Below are positions 37,744-47,947 of a DNA stretch of 64,000 nucleotides, piece after piece. Every line of letters starts with the position of its first letter. Within the stretch, counting starts at the first letter, position 1. Below the pieces are notes generated by a model. That model searched no databases and was not told the DNA's origin. It saw only the letters and a program-made list of their open reading frames with translations. The DNA is from Alphaproteobacteria bacterium. GTDB taxonomy: Bacteria; Pseudomonadota; Alphaproteobacteria; Micropepsales; Micropepsaceae. The position numbers and the translations under genes are program-made. The stretch is taken from positions 43,874 to 107,873 of the forward strand of contig JAGWNK010000007.1 of assembly GCA_028871345.1 (NCBI GenBank), given 5' to 3'.

Positions 37744-38640
37744 TCAACCGGCAGACAGGACGTGCGAAATGCGCGCCAGAACAAATCCCGCGACCTTTTC
37801 GTCGCGCACATAAGGCAACGTGCGCAACAGATGCAGGGCCGCCAGTTGCGGCAGGCGCGCCGGCAGCGCGGGATCGCATTCCTGCGCCAGTTCGTCGAGC
37901 AGCGGCTTGAGGCCGGCGAGCCGCTCGAGCGCCGTCGGCAAGTCGGGCGAGCCTGCAAGATAGAGTTGGCGCAGGCACCAATGTCCCAGGATGTCCTGGC
38001 CCATCTTGGCGAGATCGAGCCAGTCGGACGACACCCAAGCGCAATCGCAGTCGATCAGCACGGTCTGCTTTGGCGTCTGCAGCATGTTCTCCAGCGTCAG
38101 GTCGCCGTGGCCGAGCGAGGCGGGAATGCCGTTCCAGGCATAGCCGTGGAGGCGGACGGCCGTGGCGGCGATGGCATCGCGATGCAGATCTGTATGCGCA
38201 TTGCCCGCACAGCGCCCCGCGACCTCGTCGATCTTGGCGTGGAAGCCCTCGTCGGGCAGCTCCCCGCTGCGCGTCAGGCGGAACAGCGCCAGGCAGCGGC
38301 GCAGCGCCTCTGCCACCGATTGCGGATCGACCGCCCTGCCCTCGCACAGGATCGCGGCCACCGTCGGCGCCGGCACGTATTCCATGTCGAAAAAGGCGCG
38401 GTCGCGCCCGTCGCGTCCTTCGCCAATGACGCGCGGCAGCGGCAACCCGAACAGCGTCAGGCGGCGCTGTTTCTCGCCCTGGCGCAACAGCCGCTCATTC
38501 TGCTCGGTGGTCCCGGCCGTCTTGCGCACGATGCTGGTGCCGCATAGCCAGCGCAATTCGAGGCGCGCGCCCGAATGGCCTTTCAGCTCCAGCGGAAAGT
38601 CGTAGGCAGGCTCCAGGCGTCTGGCGGTTTGCGCGTGCAT
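37744..38640 (-). CDS. APH-fold phosphotransferase/kinase-like protein
   Basis: 298 aa from ATG 38640 (MHAQTARRLEPAYD); the frame is open to 38745. Kinase features are LCGTSIVRKTAGTTEQNERL with the ATP-site Lys, MEYVPAPTVAAIL hinge, catalytic SLGHGDLTLENMLQ and metal-binding VLIDCDCAWVSSDWLDLAKM. This is the aminoglycoside phosphotransferase fold, but the length and lack of a resistance context argue for a sugar, lipid or choline-like substrate. It is convergent with bacteriohemerythrin (19 bp gap). Confidence 0.8.
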   Translation of the reverse strand: MHAQTARRLEPAYDFPLELKGHSGARLELRWLCGTSIVRKTAGTTEQNERLLRQGEKQRRLTLFGLPLPRVIGEGRDGRDRAFFDMEYVPAPTVAAILCEGRAVDPQSVAEALRRCLALFRLTRSGELPDEGFHAKIDEVAGRCAGNAHTDLHRDAIAATAVRLHGYAWNGIPASLGHGDLTLENMLQTPKQTVLIDCDCAWVSSDWLDLAKMGQDILGHWCLRQLYLAGSPDLPTALERLAGLKPLLDELAQECDPALPARLPQLAALHLLRTLPYVRDEKVAGFVLARISHVLSAG

Positions 38641-39055
38641 GACGGGCGTTACGCAAGCCGCGTTCCACTTGCTCCGCTTTTTCGCAAACGTGACGGCCCA
38701 GTCGTTTATGACGCAGTTTGCAGCCGTTCCAATCCGCCGCGGCAAAATCTGCCGGGCAGAAGAGGACGCCCTGCACCCCGCGCCGCCGCGGGCGGCGTTG
38801 CGTCAAAATAATTCGATCACTTTGTCCGGTTCCAAAACGCAGTCGCGTTGCAAGTGATCGACGCTTTCACAGCGAACACGTTGGCCCGTATGACTTTTGT
38901 ACGTCCGGCGGCCATTTTGTCGCACCCTATTGAACGGGTCCGCTGCAAACCCCATTTGCCATACATCCCCACCATTGCAGGCAGCAAGGACGCGGCGCGG
39001 TTCTACCCATTAGGCCGCAATCAGGCCCTGTACGCTTTGGACAACAGCCGACACG
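38641..39055. other. Gene-free stretch, less GC-rich, with an inverted repeat
   Basis: No convincing gene is seen in 415 bp; short plus-strand frames (for example 38848-39075) lack a ribosome binding site and family character. A 9-bp inverted repeat, CGATCACTT (38814-38822) and AAGTGATCG (38852-38860), brackets a 29-base loop. The stretch is noticeably richer in A and T than its surroundings, as is the adjoining gene, which hints at acquired DNA. Promoters for the APH-fold gene should lie at its left end. Confidence 0.5.
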
Positions 39056-39475
39056 TCAGAAGATATGCGCGATGAGGAGGATGATGGCACCCCAAAACAA
39101 GACAGCGATCGCCGTTTCAACGCCAACAACCGTCAACACGTGGAAGAACTCCTCCCAACTCGAAAAAATGCTAATCCGCTTGTCTTCACCATCGGTGGCC
39201 TCAAGCGCGCGCTGTTCGCTGTAGAGGGACTGATGGATGTCGTCGAACCCCTTGGAATAAAAATTCGCCGCGACGTCGAGCATCTTAGCAGCTTTTGTGT
39301 TCGGCGATGTGCGCCCGATAATCGCTAATATGACGGCCCCAGTGTATGCGCCGCACGATCGCGCCAGCAGTGGGACCCAATACAAAAACCCAACCGCAGC
39401 CCAGATCACATTACAGAAGATGTAGACGAAGCGCCGTATGGCACTTTCGACGGTAAACTCGACAGCTTGATCCAT
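39056..39475 (-). CDS. Orphan membrane protein
   Basis: 139 aa with three hydrophobic stretches: FVYIFCNVIWAAVGFLYWVP (about 17-36), GAYTGAVILAIIG (about 43-55) and VVGVETAIAVLFWGAIILLI near the C-terminus. A soluble central loop (KMLDVAANFYSKGFDDIHQS, LEATDGEDKRISIF) separates them. No family recognised. Base composition is less GC-rich than the flanking genes and there is no operon partner, consistent with lateral acquisition. It could be a component of a small module whose other parts have been lost. Confidence 0.6.
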   Translation of the reverse strand: MDQAVEFTVESAIRRFVYIFCNVIWAAVGFLYWVPLLARSCGAYTGAVILAIIGRTSPNTKAAKMLDVAANFYSKGFDDIHQSLYSEQRALEATDGEDKRISIFSSWEEFFHVLTVVGVETAIAVLFWGAIILLIAHIF

Positions 39476-39582
39476 TTGTGGCCCCGCTGAATCCCTGGCC
39501 AGTCAAGCTACTACTGTTGGTGGCACAAATCTCGCTCGTCTTTCGGCAATGGATTGGCGGCAATGAAGGCCCACAGTACTGA

Positions 39583-42500
39583 TCACGCCGCCTTCGCCAG
39601 CTTGGCGAGCGCCGACAGCACGCCTTGGACGCCCTTGAGGCGGGCTTCCGGCGTCGGCCAGTCGCGGGCGATGACGACCTTCTGGTCGGGACGCACTTTC
39701 ATGGTGCCGGCATGGTCGCTGATCAGGCGCACCAGGCCCAGCGGATTGGCGAATTCGTTGCGGCGGAAGGCGATGACTCCGCCCTTGGGGCCGGCTTCCA
39801 CCTTTTCCACCGCCGCGGCGCGGCACAGCTGCTTGATCGCTACGATTTCGAACAGGTGGCGGACCTCCTCTGGCAGCGGCCCGAAGCGGTCGATCAGCTC
39901 GGCGGCGAAGCGCTCGATGTCGTCGCGGTTCTCGATGCCGGCCAGCCGGCGGTAGAGCGCCATGCGCACATTGAGGTCGGGCACATAGGTTTCGGGAATG
40001 AGCACGGCGGCGCCGATGTTGATCTGCGGCGACCACTGGTCGGGGATGTCGGCGGCCTCGTCACCGGCGCGCATCTGGGAGACGGCTTCCTCGAGCATCT
40101 CCTGGTAGAGCTCGATGCCGACCTCCTTGACGTGGCCGGATTGCTCTTCGCCCAAGAGGTTGCCGGCGCCGCGGATGTCCATGTCGTGGCTGGCGACGGA
40201 GAAACCGGCGCCCAGCTGGTCAAGCGATTGCAGCACTTCGAGGCGGCGCTCGGCGGTCTCGGTGGTCTTGCGGTCGGCGGGCGTCGTCAGATAGGCATAG
40301 GCGCGTTGCTTGGAGCGGCCGATGCGCCCGCGCAGCTGGTAGAGCTGCGACAGGCCGAACATGTCGGCGCGGTGCACGATAAGCGTGTTGGCGGTCGGGA
40401 TGTCGAGGCCGGATTCGACGATGTTGGTGGAGATCAGGACGTCGATCTGGCGGTCGTAGAACGCGGTCATCACGTCTTCGAGCGAGGCTGCCGACATCTG
40501 GCCGTGGGCCACCTGCGATTTGACTTCGGGAACGGTGGTCTTGAGGAACTCCTGCGCCTCGCGCAGGTCCGAGATGCGCGGCGCCACATAGAAGCTCTGG
40601 CCGCCGCGGTAATGCTCGCGCAGCAGCGCTTCGCGGATGACCAGGGGATCGAACGGCGTGACGAAGGTGCGCACGGCCAGCCGGTCGATCGGCGGCGTGG
40701 TGATCAGCGACAGGTCGCGCACGCCCGACAAGGCGAGCTGCAGGGTGCGCGGAATGGGTGTCGCCGTGAGCGTCAGCACGTGCACGTCGGCCTTGAGCGC
40801 CTTCAGGCGCTCCTTGTGGGCGACGCCGAAGTGCTGCTCCTCGTCGACGATGAGTAGCCCGAGATTGCGGAATTCGATGCCCTTGGCGATCAGGGCATGG
40901 GTGCCGATCACGATGTCCACGTCGCCCGAGGCCATGGCGGCCTTTGTGTCGCGCGCCTCCTTGGCGTCGACGAAGCGCGACAGCTGGCGCACCTTGAGCG
41001 GAAAGCCGGCGAAGCGCTCGGCGAAGGTGCGGTAGTGTTGCCGCGCCAGCAGCGTGGTGGGCACCACCACGGCCACCTGGTTGCCGCCCATCGCCGCCAC
41101 GAAGGCCGCGCGCATGGCGACTTCGGTCTTGCCGAAGCCGACGTCGCCGCACACCAGGCGGTCCATGGGGCGGCCCTTGGCGAGGTCCTCGATGGCGTCG
41201 GCGATGGCTTTTTCCTGGTCCTCGGTCTCCTGGTAGGGGAAGCGGGCGCAGAATTCGTCGAAGACGCCTTGCGGCGGCTCGGCGGCGGGCAGGGATTTGA
41301 GTTCGCGGGCGGCGGCGATGCGGATCAGCTCCGAGGCGATCTCGCGCACCCTGGCCTTGGCGCGCGCCTTGCGCTGTTGCCAGCCCGCCCCGCCCAGGCG
41401 GTCGAGCGGTGCGCCCTCTTCCGCGCCGTAGCGCGTGAGCAGTTCGATGTTCTCGACCGGCAGGAACAGCTTGCCGCCGTCGTACTGGATTTCGAGGCAG
41501 TCATGCGGCGCCCCGGTGACGTCGATGGTCTGCAACCCGATATAGCGGCCGACGCCGTGCTCGATATGCGTGACCAGATCGCCCGGCGTCAGGCTGGAAG
41601 CCTCGGAAAGGAAGTTCTGTGCCCGCCGCGCCCGGTTGTGGGTGTGCACCATGCGATCGCCGAGGATGTCCTGCTCGGCGACCACCGCGAAATCTGGAGC
41701 CTCGAAACCGTGCTCGACGCCGAGGACCGCGAGACCCACGGCCTTGCCGTGCATCTTGGCGGCATCGGGCCAGTCGGCGACCGGTCGCAGCGCCTGCAAT
41801 CCGTGGTCGGACAGCACGCCGCCCATGCGTTCGGCCGAGCCTTCGGTCCAGGCCGCGACGATGACGCGTTTGCCGGCCTCCTGCAGCGCGGCGATGTGGG
41901 CGGCGGCGGTCTCGAAGACGTTGACGCGCCCTTGCGCGCGCTCCGGTGCGAAGTCGCGGCCCAGCTTGCCGCCGGCGTCGACCGAGTTCTTGGATTCCGG
42001 CGCCTGGAAAGGCGACAGCTCGCGCACCGGATGATGCGCCAGCCGTTCGGTCCATTCGTCGTTGGTCAGATACAGGCTGGCGGGCTTCAGCGGCTTGTAG
42101 GGCGGCGACTTCAACGCCCCTTTGGTAACTTCGCCGCCGGTGAGGAATTGCCGGCGCGTCTCGTAATAGTCGGCGATCAGCTCGAAACGCGCGTCCTTGG
42201 ATTCGCTCGTATGATGGCCCAGCAGCACCAGCGCCCGCGGCGCATAATCGAACAGCGTCTCGAGCCTGGGATAGAACAGCGGCAGCCAGTGCTCCATGCC
42301 CTGCGCCTTGCGCGCCGCGCTGACGGATTCGTAGAGCGGATCGTCGGGCGCCGGCCCGAAGGCCGCGACATAGCCGGTGCGGAAGCGGCTGATCGAGGCT
42401 TCGTCGAGCGGCACCTCGCTGGCGGGCAAGAGTTCGATGCGCTTGACCTCGCCCGAGGAGAGCTGTGTCTCCGCATCGAAGGTGCGGATGGCGTCCAGCG

Positions 42501-43065
42501 TCTCGCCGAAGAAGTCCAGGCGCAGCGGCTCCAGGCCCGGCGGCCACAGATCGATGATGCCGCCGCGCAGGGCGAAGTCGCCCGGCTCGCGCACTGTACC
42601 GGCCCGCACATAGCCGTTGTTGGCCAGGAACTGCGCCAGAGACTCGTGGGCCACCGTGTCGCCGACCTTGGCGGAGAAGCTGGCCGACGCGATCCATTCG
42701 TGCGGCGGCACGCGCTGCAGGATGGCGTTGACCGTCGTTACCACCACGGCCGGCTTGCTGTCCTTGGTGCGGCGCGACAGCTTGGCGAGCGTCGCCAGCC
42801 TCGCGCTCTCGAGGTCGGGCTTGGGCGACATGCGGTCGTAGGGCATGCAGTCCCAGGCCGGGAACGACAGGACATCGATGCCCGGTGCAAAGAAGCGGAT
42901 GGCCGCATCGGCGTTGGCCGCGCGCACGCCGTCGGCAAGAACGAACACCACGAGGGCCTTCAGCCGCAGCGCCGCTTCGGCCGCCAGCCACGCGTCATAG
43001 CCTTCGGGCGCGCCCGAGACCGTGAAACGGCCTTCGGCGCGGGCGATATAACTTATGCGTTCCAC
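39583..43065 (-). CDS. mfd: Transcription-repair coupling factor
   Basis: 1160 aa, full length. Superfamily 2 translocase that removes stalled RNA polymerase and recruits UvrA. Order: UvrB-like N-terminal domains (residues 1 to about 340), RNA-polymerase-interacting domain (about 480-560, starting GDLVTHIEHGVGRYIGLQTI), Walker A GDVGFGKTEVAMRAAF near 639, DEEQHFG near 740, TATPIPRTLQLAL, the TRG/helicase C-terminal QLRGRIGRSKQRAYAYL, and the C-terminal TRCF domain. The start overlaps the sdhE stop by 13 bp, so the two are co-expressed. Confidence 0.98.
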   Translation of the reverse strand: MERISYIARAEGRFTVSGAPEGYDAWLAAEAALRLKALVVFVLADGVRAANADAAIRFFAPGIDVLSFPAWDCMPYDRMSPKPDLESARLATLAKLSRRTKDSKPAVVVTTVNAILQRVPPHEWIASASFSAKVGDTVAHESLAQFLANNGYVRAGTVREPGDFALRGGIIDLWPPGLEPLRLDFFGETLDAIRTFDAETQLSSGEVKRIELLPASEVPLDEASISRFRTGYVAAFGPAPDDPLYESVSAARKAQGMEHWLPLFYPRLETLFDYAPRALVLLGHHTSESKDARFELIADYYETRRQFLTGGEVTKGALKSPPYKPLKPASLYLTNDEWTERLAHHPVRELSPFQAPESKNSVDAGGKLGRDFAPERAQGRVNVFETAAAHIAALQEAGKRVIVAAWTEGSAERMGGVLSDHGLQALRPVADWPDAAKMHGKAVGLAVLGVEHGFEAPDFAVVAEQDILGDRMVHTHNRARRAQNFLSEASSLTPGDLVTHIEHGVGRYIGLQTIDVTGAPHDCLEIQYDGGKLFLPVENIELLTRYGAEEGAPLDRLGGAGWQQRKARAKARVREIASELIRIAAARELKSLPAAEPPQGVFDEFCARFPYQETEDQEKAIADAIEDLAKGRPMDRLVCGDVGFGKTEVAMRAAFVAAMGGNQVAVVVPTTLLARQHYRTFAERFAGFPLKVRQLSRFVDAKEARDTKAAMASGDVDIVIGTHALIAKGIEFRNLGLLIVDEEQHFGVAHKERLKALKADVHVLTLTATPIPRTLQLALSGVRDLSLITTPPIDRLAVRTFVTPFDPLVIREALLREHYRGGQSFYVAPRISDLREAQEFLKTTVPEVKSQVAHGQMSAASLEDVMTAFYDRQIDVLISTNIVESGLDIPTANTLIVHRADMFGLSQLYQLRGRIGRSKQRAYAYLTTPADRKTTETAERRLEVLQSLDQLGAGFSVASHDMDIRGAGNLLGEEQSGHVKEVGIELYQEMLEEAVSQMRAGDEAADIPDQWSPQINIGAAVLIPETYVPDLNVRMALYRRLAGIENRDDIERFAAELIDRFGPLPEEVRHLFEIVAIKQLCRAAAVEKVEAGPKGGVIAFRRNEFANPLGLVRLISDHAGTMKVRPDQKVVIARDWPTPEARLKGVQGVLSALAKLAKAA

Positions 43066-43349
43066 GTAGGGTCCTTGCGGGAGCAGAGCGCCTTCAATTT
43101 CGCGAACACCGGCGTATCGAAGGCGGCCGGCAGCGGTCGTTCGCCCTTCAGCCAGGCGAAGACGTCGTGGTCGGGTGCATCGAGCAGGGCTTCGAGCTGG
43201 TCGAGGCCCGCATCGTCGAGAGTTCCGATCTCCTGCGCCGCGAAGGTGCCGAAGATCAGGTCGACTTCCTTGAAGCCGCGCCGCTGCGCCCGGAACAACA
43301 GCTTTTTGCGGCGGGCCTCCGAAGAGCCACCGTTTTCGACAGTCGTCAT
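43053..43349 (-). CDS. sdhE: Succinate dehydrogenase flavinylation factor (SdhE/SDH5 family)
   Basis: 98 aa from ATG 43349. It helps attach FAD covalently to SdhA. The conserved block is RRKKLLFRAQRRGFKEVDLI, with the RGxxE-type motif as RGFKEVD, followed by FGTFAAQEIGTLDDAGLDQL and DHDVFAWLKGERPLP. The frame is open to 43406, but family members begin about where the chosen ATG lies. It overlaps mfd by 13 bp; an SdhE-Mfd pair is common in alphaproteobacteria. The gap to divergent recG is only 80 bp. Confidence 0.92.
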   Translation of the reverse strand: MTTVENGGSSEARRKKLLFRAQRRGFKEVDLIFGTFAAQEIGTLDDAGLDQLEALLDAPDHDVFAWLKGERPLPAAFDTPVFAKLKALCSRKDPTWNA

Positions 43350-43429
43350 GACGCCCGATATAGCCCTTGCCCGGTGTCGCTGCCAGTGACGATGACGTCC
43401 GGACACGCCTTGTTTATCGTGACCGGGCC

Positions 43430-45514
43430 ATGCGGCCTGCGATTCTGTTCCCGCTCTTCGCCTCGACGCGCTCCCTGCCGGGCATCGGGCCCCGGCTGGA
43501 GAAGCTCATCGCCCAGGTGGCCGGATCGCGCCTGGTGGACCTCATCTTCGACCTGCCCACCGGGGTGGTCGACCGCTCCTACCGCCCCAAGCTGATCGCC
43601 GCGGAGGCCGGGCGGATCGCCACGGTGACGGTCAACGTCCTGGACCACCTGCCGCCGCGCGACCGCCGCCAGCCTTACCGGGTGCGCTGCACGGATGCGA
43701 CGGCGGCGCTGGAGCTCGTGTTCTTTCATGCCCGTGCCGACTACCTGAACCAGGTGCTGCCGGTCGGCTCCAAGCGCATCTTGAGCGGCCGCATCGAGCG
43801 CTTCAACAACCGCCTGCAGATGCCGCATCCCGACCACATCCTGCCGCCGGAACAGGAAGCGGAGATGCCGCTCTACGAGCCGGTCTATGCTTTGACGGAG
43901 AAGCTGCCGGGCAAATCGCTCGCCAAGGCGGTGCGCGGCGCTTTGCAGCAGGTACCCGCAATGCCGGAATGGCAGGAGCCCTCCTTCCTCAAGGCAAAGG
44001 GGTGGCCGGCGTTCGGCGAAGCTTTGCGCAAGGCGCATGCTCCGCAGCACGAGGCCGACCTGTCGCCGGAGACGGCGTACCGCCGCCGGCTCGCCTATGA
44101 CGAATTGCTGGCCAACCAGCTGGCCCTGGTCCTGATCCGCACGCACATGCGCACGGCCAAGGGCCGCATGCTCAAAGGCAACGGACATCTGAAGGAGAAA
44201 GCCCTCGCCGCCCTGCCCTTCACCCTGACCGACGCCCAGAAGGGAGCGCTCGCCGAGATCGAGGCCGACATGGCATCGCCCTCGCGCATGCTGCGCCTGC
44301 TGCAAGGCGATGTCGGAACGGGCAAGACCGTGGTCGCCATGCTGGCGCTGCTCACGGCCGTCGAGGCGGGGGCGCAAGGCGCCATGATGGCGCCGACCGA
44401 GATCCTGGCGCGCCAGCACATGGCCGCGCTCGAACCGATCGCCGGCGCTGCGGGCGTCAGGATGGCGCTGCTCACAGGGCGCGAGCGCGGCGCCTCGCGC
44501 GAGGCGATCCTGCAACCGCTGGCGAGCGGCGAGATCGATATCCTGGTCGGCACCCATGCCTTGTTCTCCGAGGACGTGGCGTTCCGCGATTTGGGGCTGG
44601 CGGTGGTGGACGAGCAGCACCGCTTCGGCGTGCACCAGCGGATGACGTTGCAGGGCAAGGGCGAGCAGGTGACGGACGTGCTGGTGATGACGGCGACGCC
44701 GATCCCGCGCACCCTGGCGCTGACGGTCTACGGCGACATGGACGTGTCGCGGCTGCATGGCCGTCCGCCCGGGCGCCAGCCGATCGAGACCCGTCTGCTC
44801 GCCGCCGAGCGGTTGGGCGAAGTCGTAGAGCATCTGCGCCAGGCCATGGCGCGCGGCGCTCGCGCCTACTGGGTGTGCCCGCTGGTGGAGGAGTCCGAGA
44901 AAGTCGACCTCGCCACCGCGGAGGAACGTGCGGAGGAGCTGCGCAAGGCGCTGGGGTCCAAGGTCGGCCTGGTGCACGGCCAGATGAAGGCGGCGGAGCG
45001 CGATGCCGCCATGGCGGCTTTCAAGGAGGGCGCCCTGTCGCTGCTGGTGGCGACGACCGTGATCGAAGTCGGCGTCGATGTGCCTGAAGCCACCATCATG
45101 GTCGTCGAGCATGCCGAGCGTTTCGGATTGGCGCAGCTGCACCAGTTGCGCGGCCGCGTCGGGCGCGGCCGCGGCAAGTCGAGCTGCCTTCTGGTCTACC
45201 AGGGACCGCTGGGCGAGACGGCCAAGGCGCGGCTGCGGACACTGCGCGACACGGATGACGGCTTCATCATTGCCGAGGAGGATCTGCGGCTGCGCGGCCC
45301 CGGTGAGCTCCTCGGCACGCGCCAGTCGGGCCAGCTCGAATTCCGCCTGGCCGATCTGTCGGTGCACGCGGACCTGCTGGCGGCGGCGCGCGACGACGCC
45401 AAGCTGATCCTGTCGCGCGATCCGGAATTGAATTCCGATCGCGGCGAGGCGCTGCGGGTGCTGCTCTATCTCTTCGGCCGCGACGAAGCCGTGCGGTATC
45501 TGAGGGCGGGATAG
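43430..45514 (+). CDS. recG: ATP-dependent DNA helicase RecG
   Basis: 694 aa. Branch-migrating helicase that regresses stalled forks and processes R-loops and Holliday junctions. N-terminal wedge domain (PLFASTRSLPGIGPRLEKLI onward, with an OB fold), Walker A GDVGTGKTVVAML at residue 293, DEQHRFG at 394, TATPIPRTLALTVYG, and helicase C-terminal QLHQLRGRVGRGRGKSSCLL. ATG 43430 starts MRPAILFPLF; the frame extends upstream but not as coding sequence. It diverges from sdhE-mfd. Confidence 0.97.
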   Translation: MRPAILFPLFASTRSLPGIGPRLEKLIAQVAGSRLVDLIFDLPTGVVDRSYRPKLIAAEAGRIATVTVNVLDHLPPRDRRQPYRVRCTDATAALELVFFHARADYLNQVLPVGSKRILSGRIERFNNRLQMPHPDHILPPEQEAEMPLYEPVYALTEKLPGKSLAKAVRGALQQVPAMPEWQEPSFLKAKGWPAFGEALRKAHAPQHEADLSPETAYRRRLAYDELLANQLALVLIRTHMRTAKGRMLKGNGHLKEKALAALPFTLTDAQKGALAEIEADMASPSRMLRLLQGDVGTGKTVVAMLALLTAVEAGAQGAMMAPTEILARQHMAALEPIAGAAGVRMALLTGRERGASREAILQPLASGEIDILVGTHALFSEDVAFRDLGLAVVDEQHRFGVHQRMTLQGKGEQVTDVLVMTATPIPRTLALTVYGDMDVSRLHGRPPGRQPIETRLLAAERLGEVVEHLRQAMARGARAYWVCPLVEESEKVDLATAEERAEELRKALGSKVGLVHGQMKAAERDAAMAAFKEGALSLLVATTVIEVGVDVPEATIMVVEHAERFGLAQLHQLRGRVGRGRGKSSCLLVYQGPLGETAKARLRTLRDTDDGFIIAEEDLRLRGPGELLGTRQSGQLEFRLADLSVHADLLAAARDDAKLILSRDPELNSDRGEALRVLLYLFGRDEAVRYLRAG

Positions 45515-45534
45515 CCGAAGGAAGATGGCGTGCC

Positions 45535-46870
45535 CTATGTCGCCGCCGGCTGCCGCTCGGGAAGCGCGATGCTCGAGATGGTCATGGCCCAGGCCACGGC
45601 CGCCTCGGCCCAGGCGACTGTCGGCGACAGCCAGACCGGATCGCTGATGCGCGGGAAGAACAGAAGCGTGCCGGCACCGTAATTGAGGCCGCCGATGATC
45701 GCCGGCAAGAGGACATAGAGCATGAACAGAATGGCGGCGGCGGCGAAGTCGCCGGTGCGCCGCCGCGACAGGGTCCCGGCCAAGACCACGATCGCCATGT
45801 CGCGCGTGAAGAAGCCCAGCATGGCGCCGACCGCGCCCTGGCCGCCGAGCTGCCGGTTCAGGCCGAGCCACGCCACCAGCACGACGCCGAGCGCGACGGC
45901 CGCGAGATAGGACATCATCCAGCTTTGCAGACGCGACAACCCGGTTCCCAGCTCGAAGGCGCCGAACCGCCCGGCCAGCCAGCGGTATTGCACGCGGTTC
46001 TTGGGCTCGAGGAACACCATGACGTATGACAGCGCCGCCAGGGCCGAACCCGCCAGCAGCAGGCGCCGCGCCACCGCGTCGAGATCGGTGAGGTAGGGAT
46101 AGCCCGAAAGCCAGGCATCGAAGCCCGCAACATAGACGCCGATGAACAGCAGGAAAGCGAGCCACACCAAGGGTCCGTTGCGCATCTGCAGTTCGATGCG
46201 CATCTCGCGATAGCAGGCCGTCAAGGTCCAGGCCGCGAACAGAGCAAGCGAGATGAGTAGGAAGCCGCGGGCATCGAGGCTGCGTCCCCACCAGACGATG
46301 AAATCCGTCGGCGCATGGTGCAGCAGGATCGACCCTGCCGGATCGGCGACGGACCAGATGGCGTACACGGCGATCGCCGCCACCATGCCCGCCCCCTGAT
46401 AGAGAAAGACTTCGAATTGCGAATGGCCCTGGCGGCGGCCGGCGGCCATCAGGCTGGCGAGCAGCGCCACCGATTGGGCGATCATGCCGATGGAAAGGTA
46501 GTAGACGAGTTCGATTATGGCCACCAGGACGCCGCTGTGTCCGATGAGGCTGGCGAGGATCACTGCGAGACAGAGGACGCCGCCGAACCAGTTGTAGCTC
46601 GTCGCGCCGAACAGCTTGCCCCACATCATGGTGCCGGCCGGCAGGGACGAGAGCCGCTGCGTGTCCCAGGTGTGATCGCGGATCTCGCCCACCACGCTTC
46701 TGGCCGCGTTGCGGGAACCCCAGATGACAACGATGATGTAATAGGCCCAACGGGCCGTTTCGGCCGGACCGCCCGTCCCTGCCGTCACCGCCGCCGCGAA
46801 GAAGGCAAGCGCCAGGACCATGGTCATGACGAGGAGGCGGCGTGGCGTCAGTTCCAGCCAGACATTGCGT

Positions 46871-46887
<17 letters not shown>
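45535..46887 (-). CDS. ABC exporter permease
   Basis: 450 aa with roughly ten to twelve membrane helices, no signal peptide, and large hydrophobic blocks such as VLALAFFAAAVTAG, YYLSIGMIAQSVALLASLMA and GFLLISLALFAAWTL. The soluble N-terminal part contains AARSVVGEIRDHTWDTQRLS, a motif-like segment seen in ABC-2 type permeases that sits near the cytoplasmic face. ATG 46887 (MNPELERNVWLEL) overlaps the ATPase gene by 17 bp, so the two form one transporter. Substrate unknown. Convergent with recG (20 bp gap). Confidence 0.82.
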
Positions 46888-47797
<910 letters not shown>

Positions 47798-47947
47798 GGC
47801 AGCCCGATCACATGCGACAAATCTACAGCCATTTTGTCAAAGAATGATAATAATCGTGATCGCCACTGTCGCGGCAGGAGACCGGATTCGCTTGCATACC
47901 GCAGGGTCGCGCGCGAAATACGGCTGGATTCGAAAAGAGGGTGAACC

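Noticed and set aside
38848..39075. A 75-codon plus-strand frame in the gene-free stretch
   Set aside because: It has no ribosome binding site, no family character, and runs into the antisense end of the membrane-protein gene.
43346..46750. A very long (1134-codon) minus-strand frame opposite recG and part of the ABC permease
   Set aside because: recG and the permease have clear domain motifs in their own frames; the antisense frame shows none.
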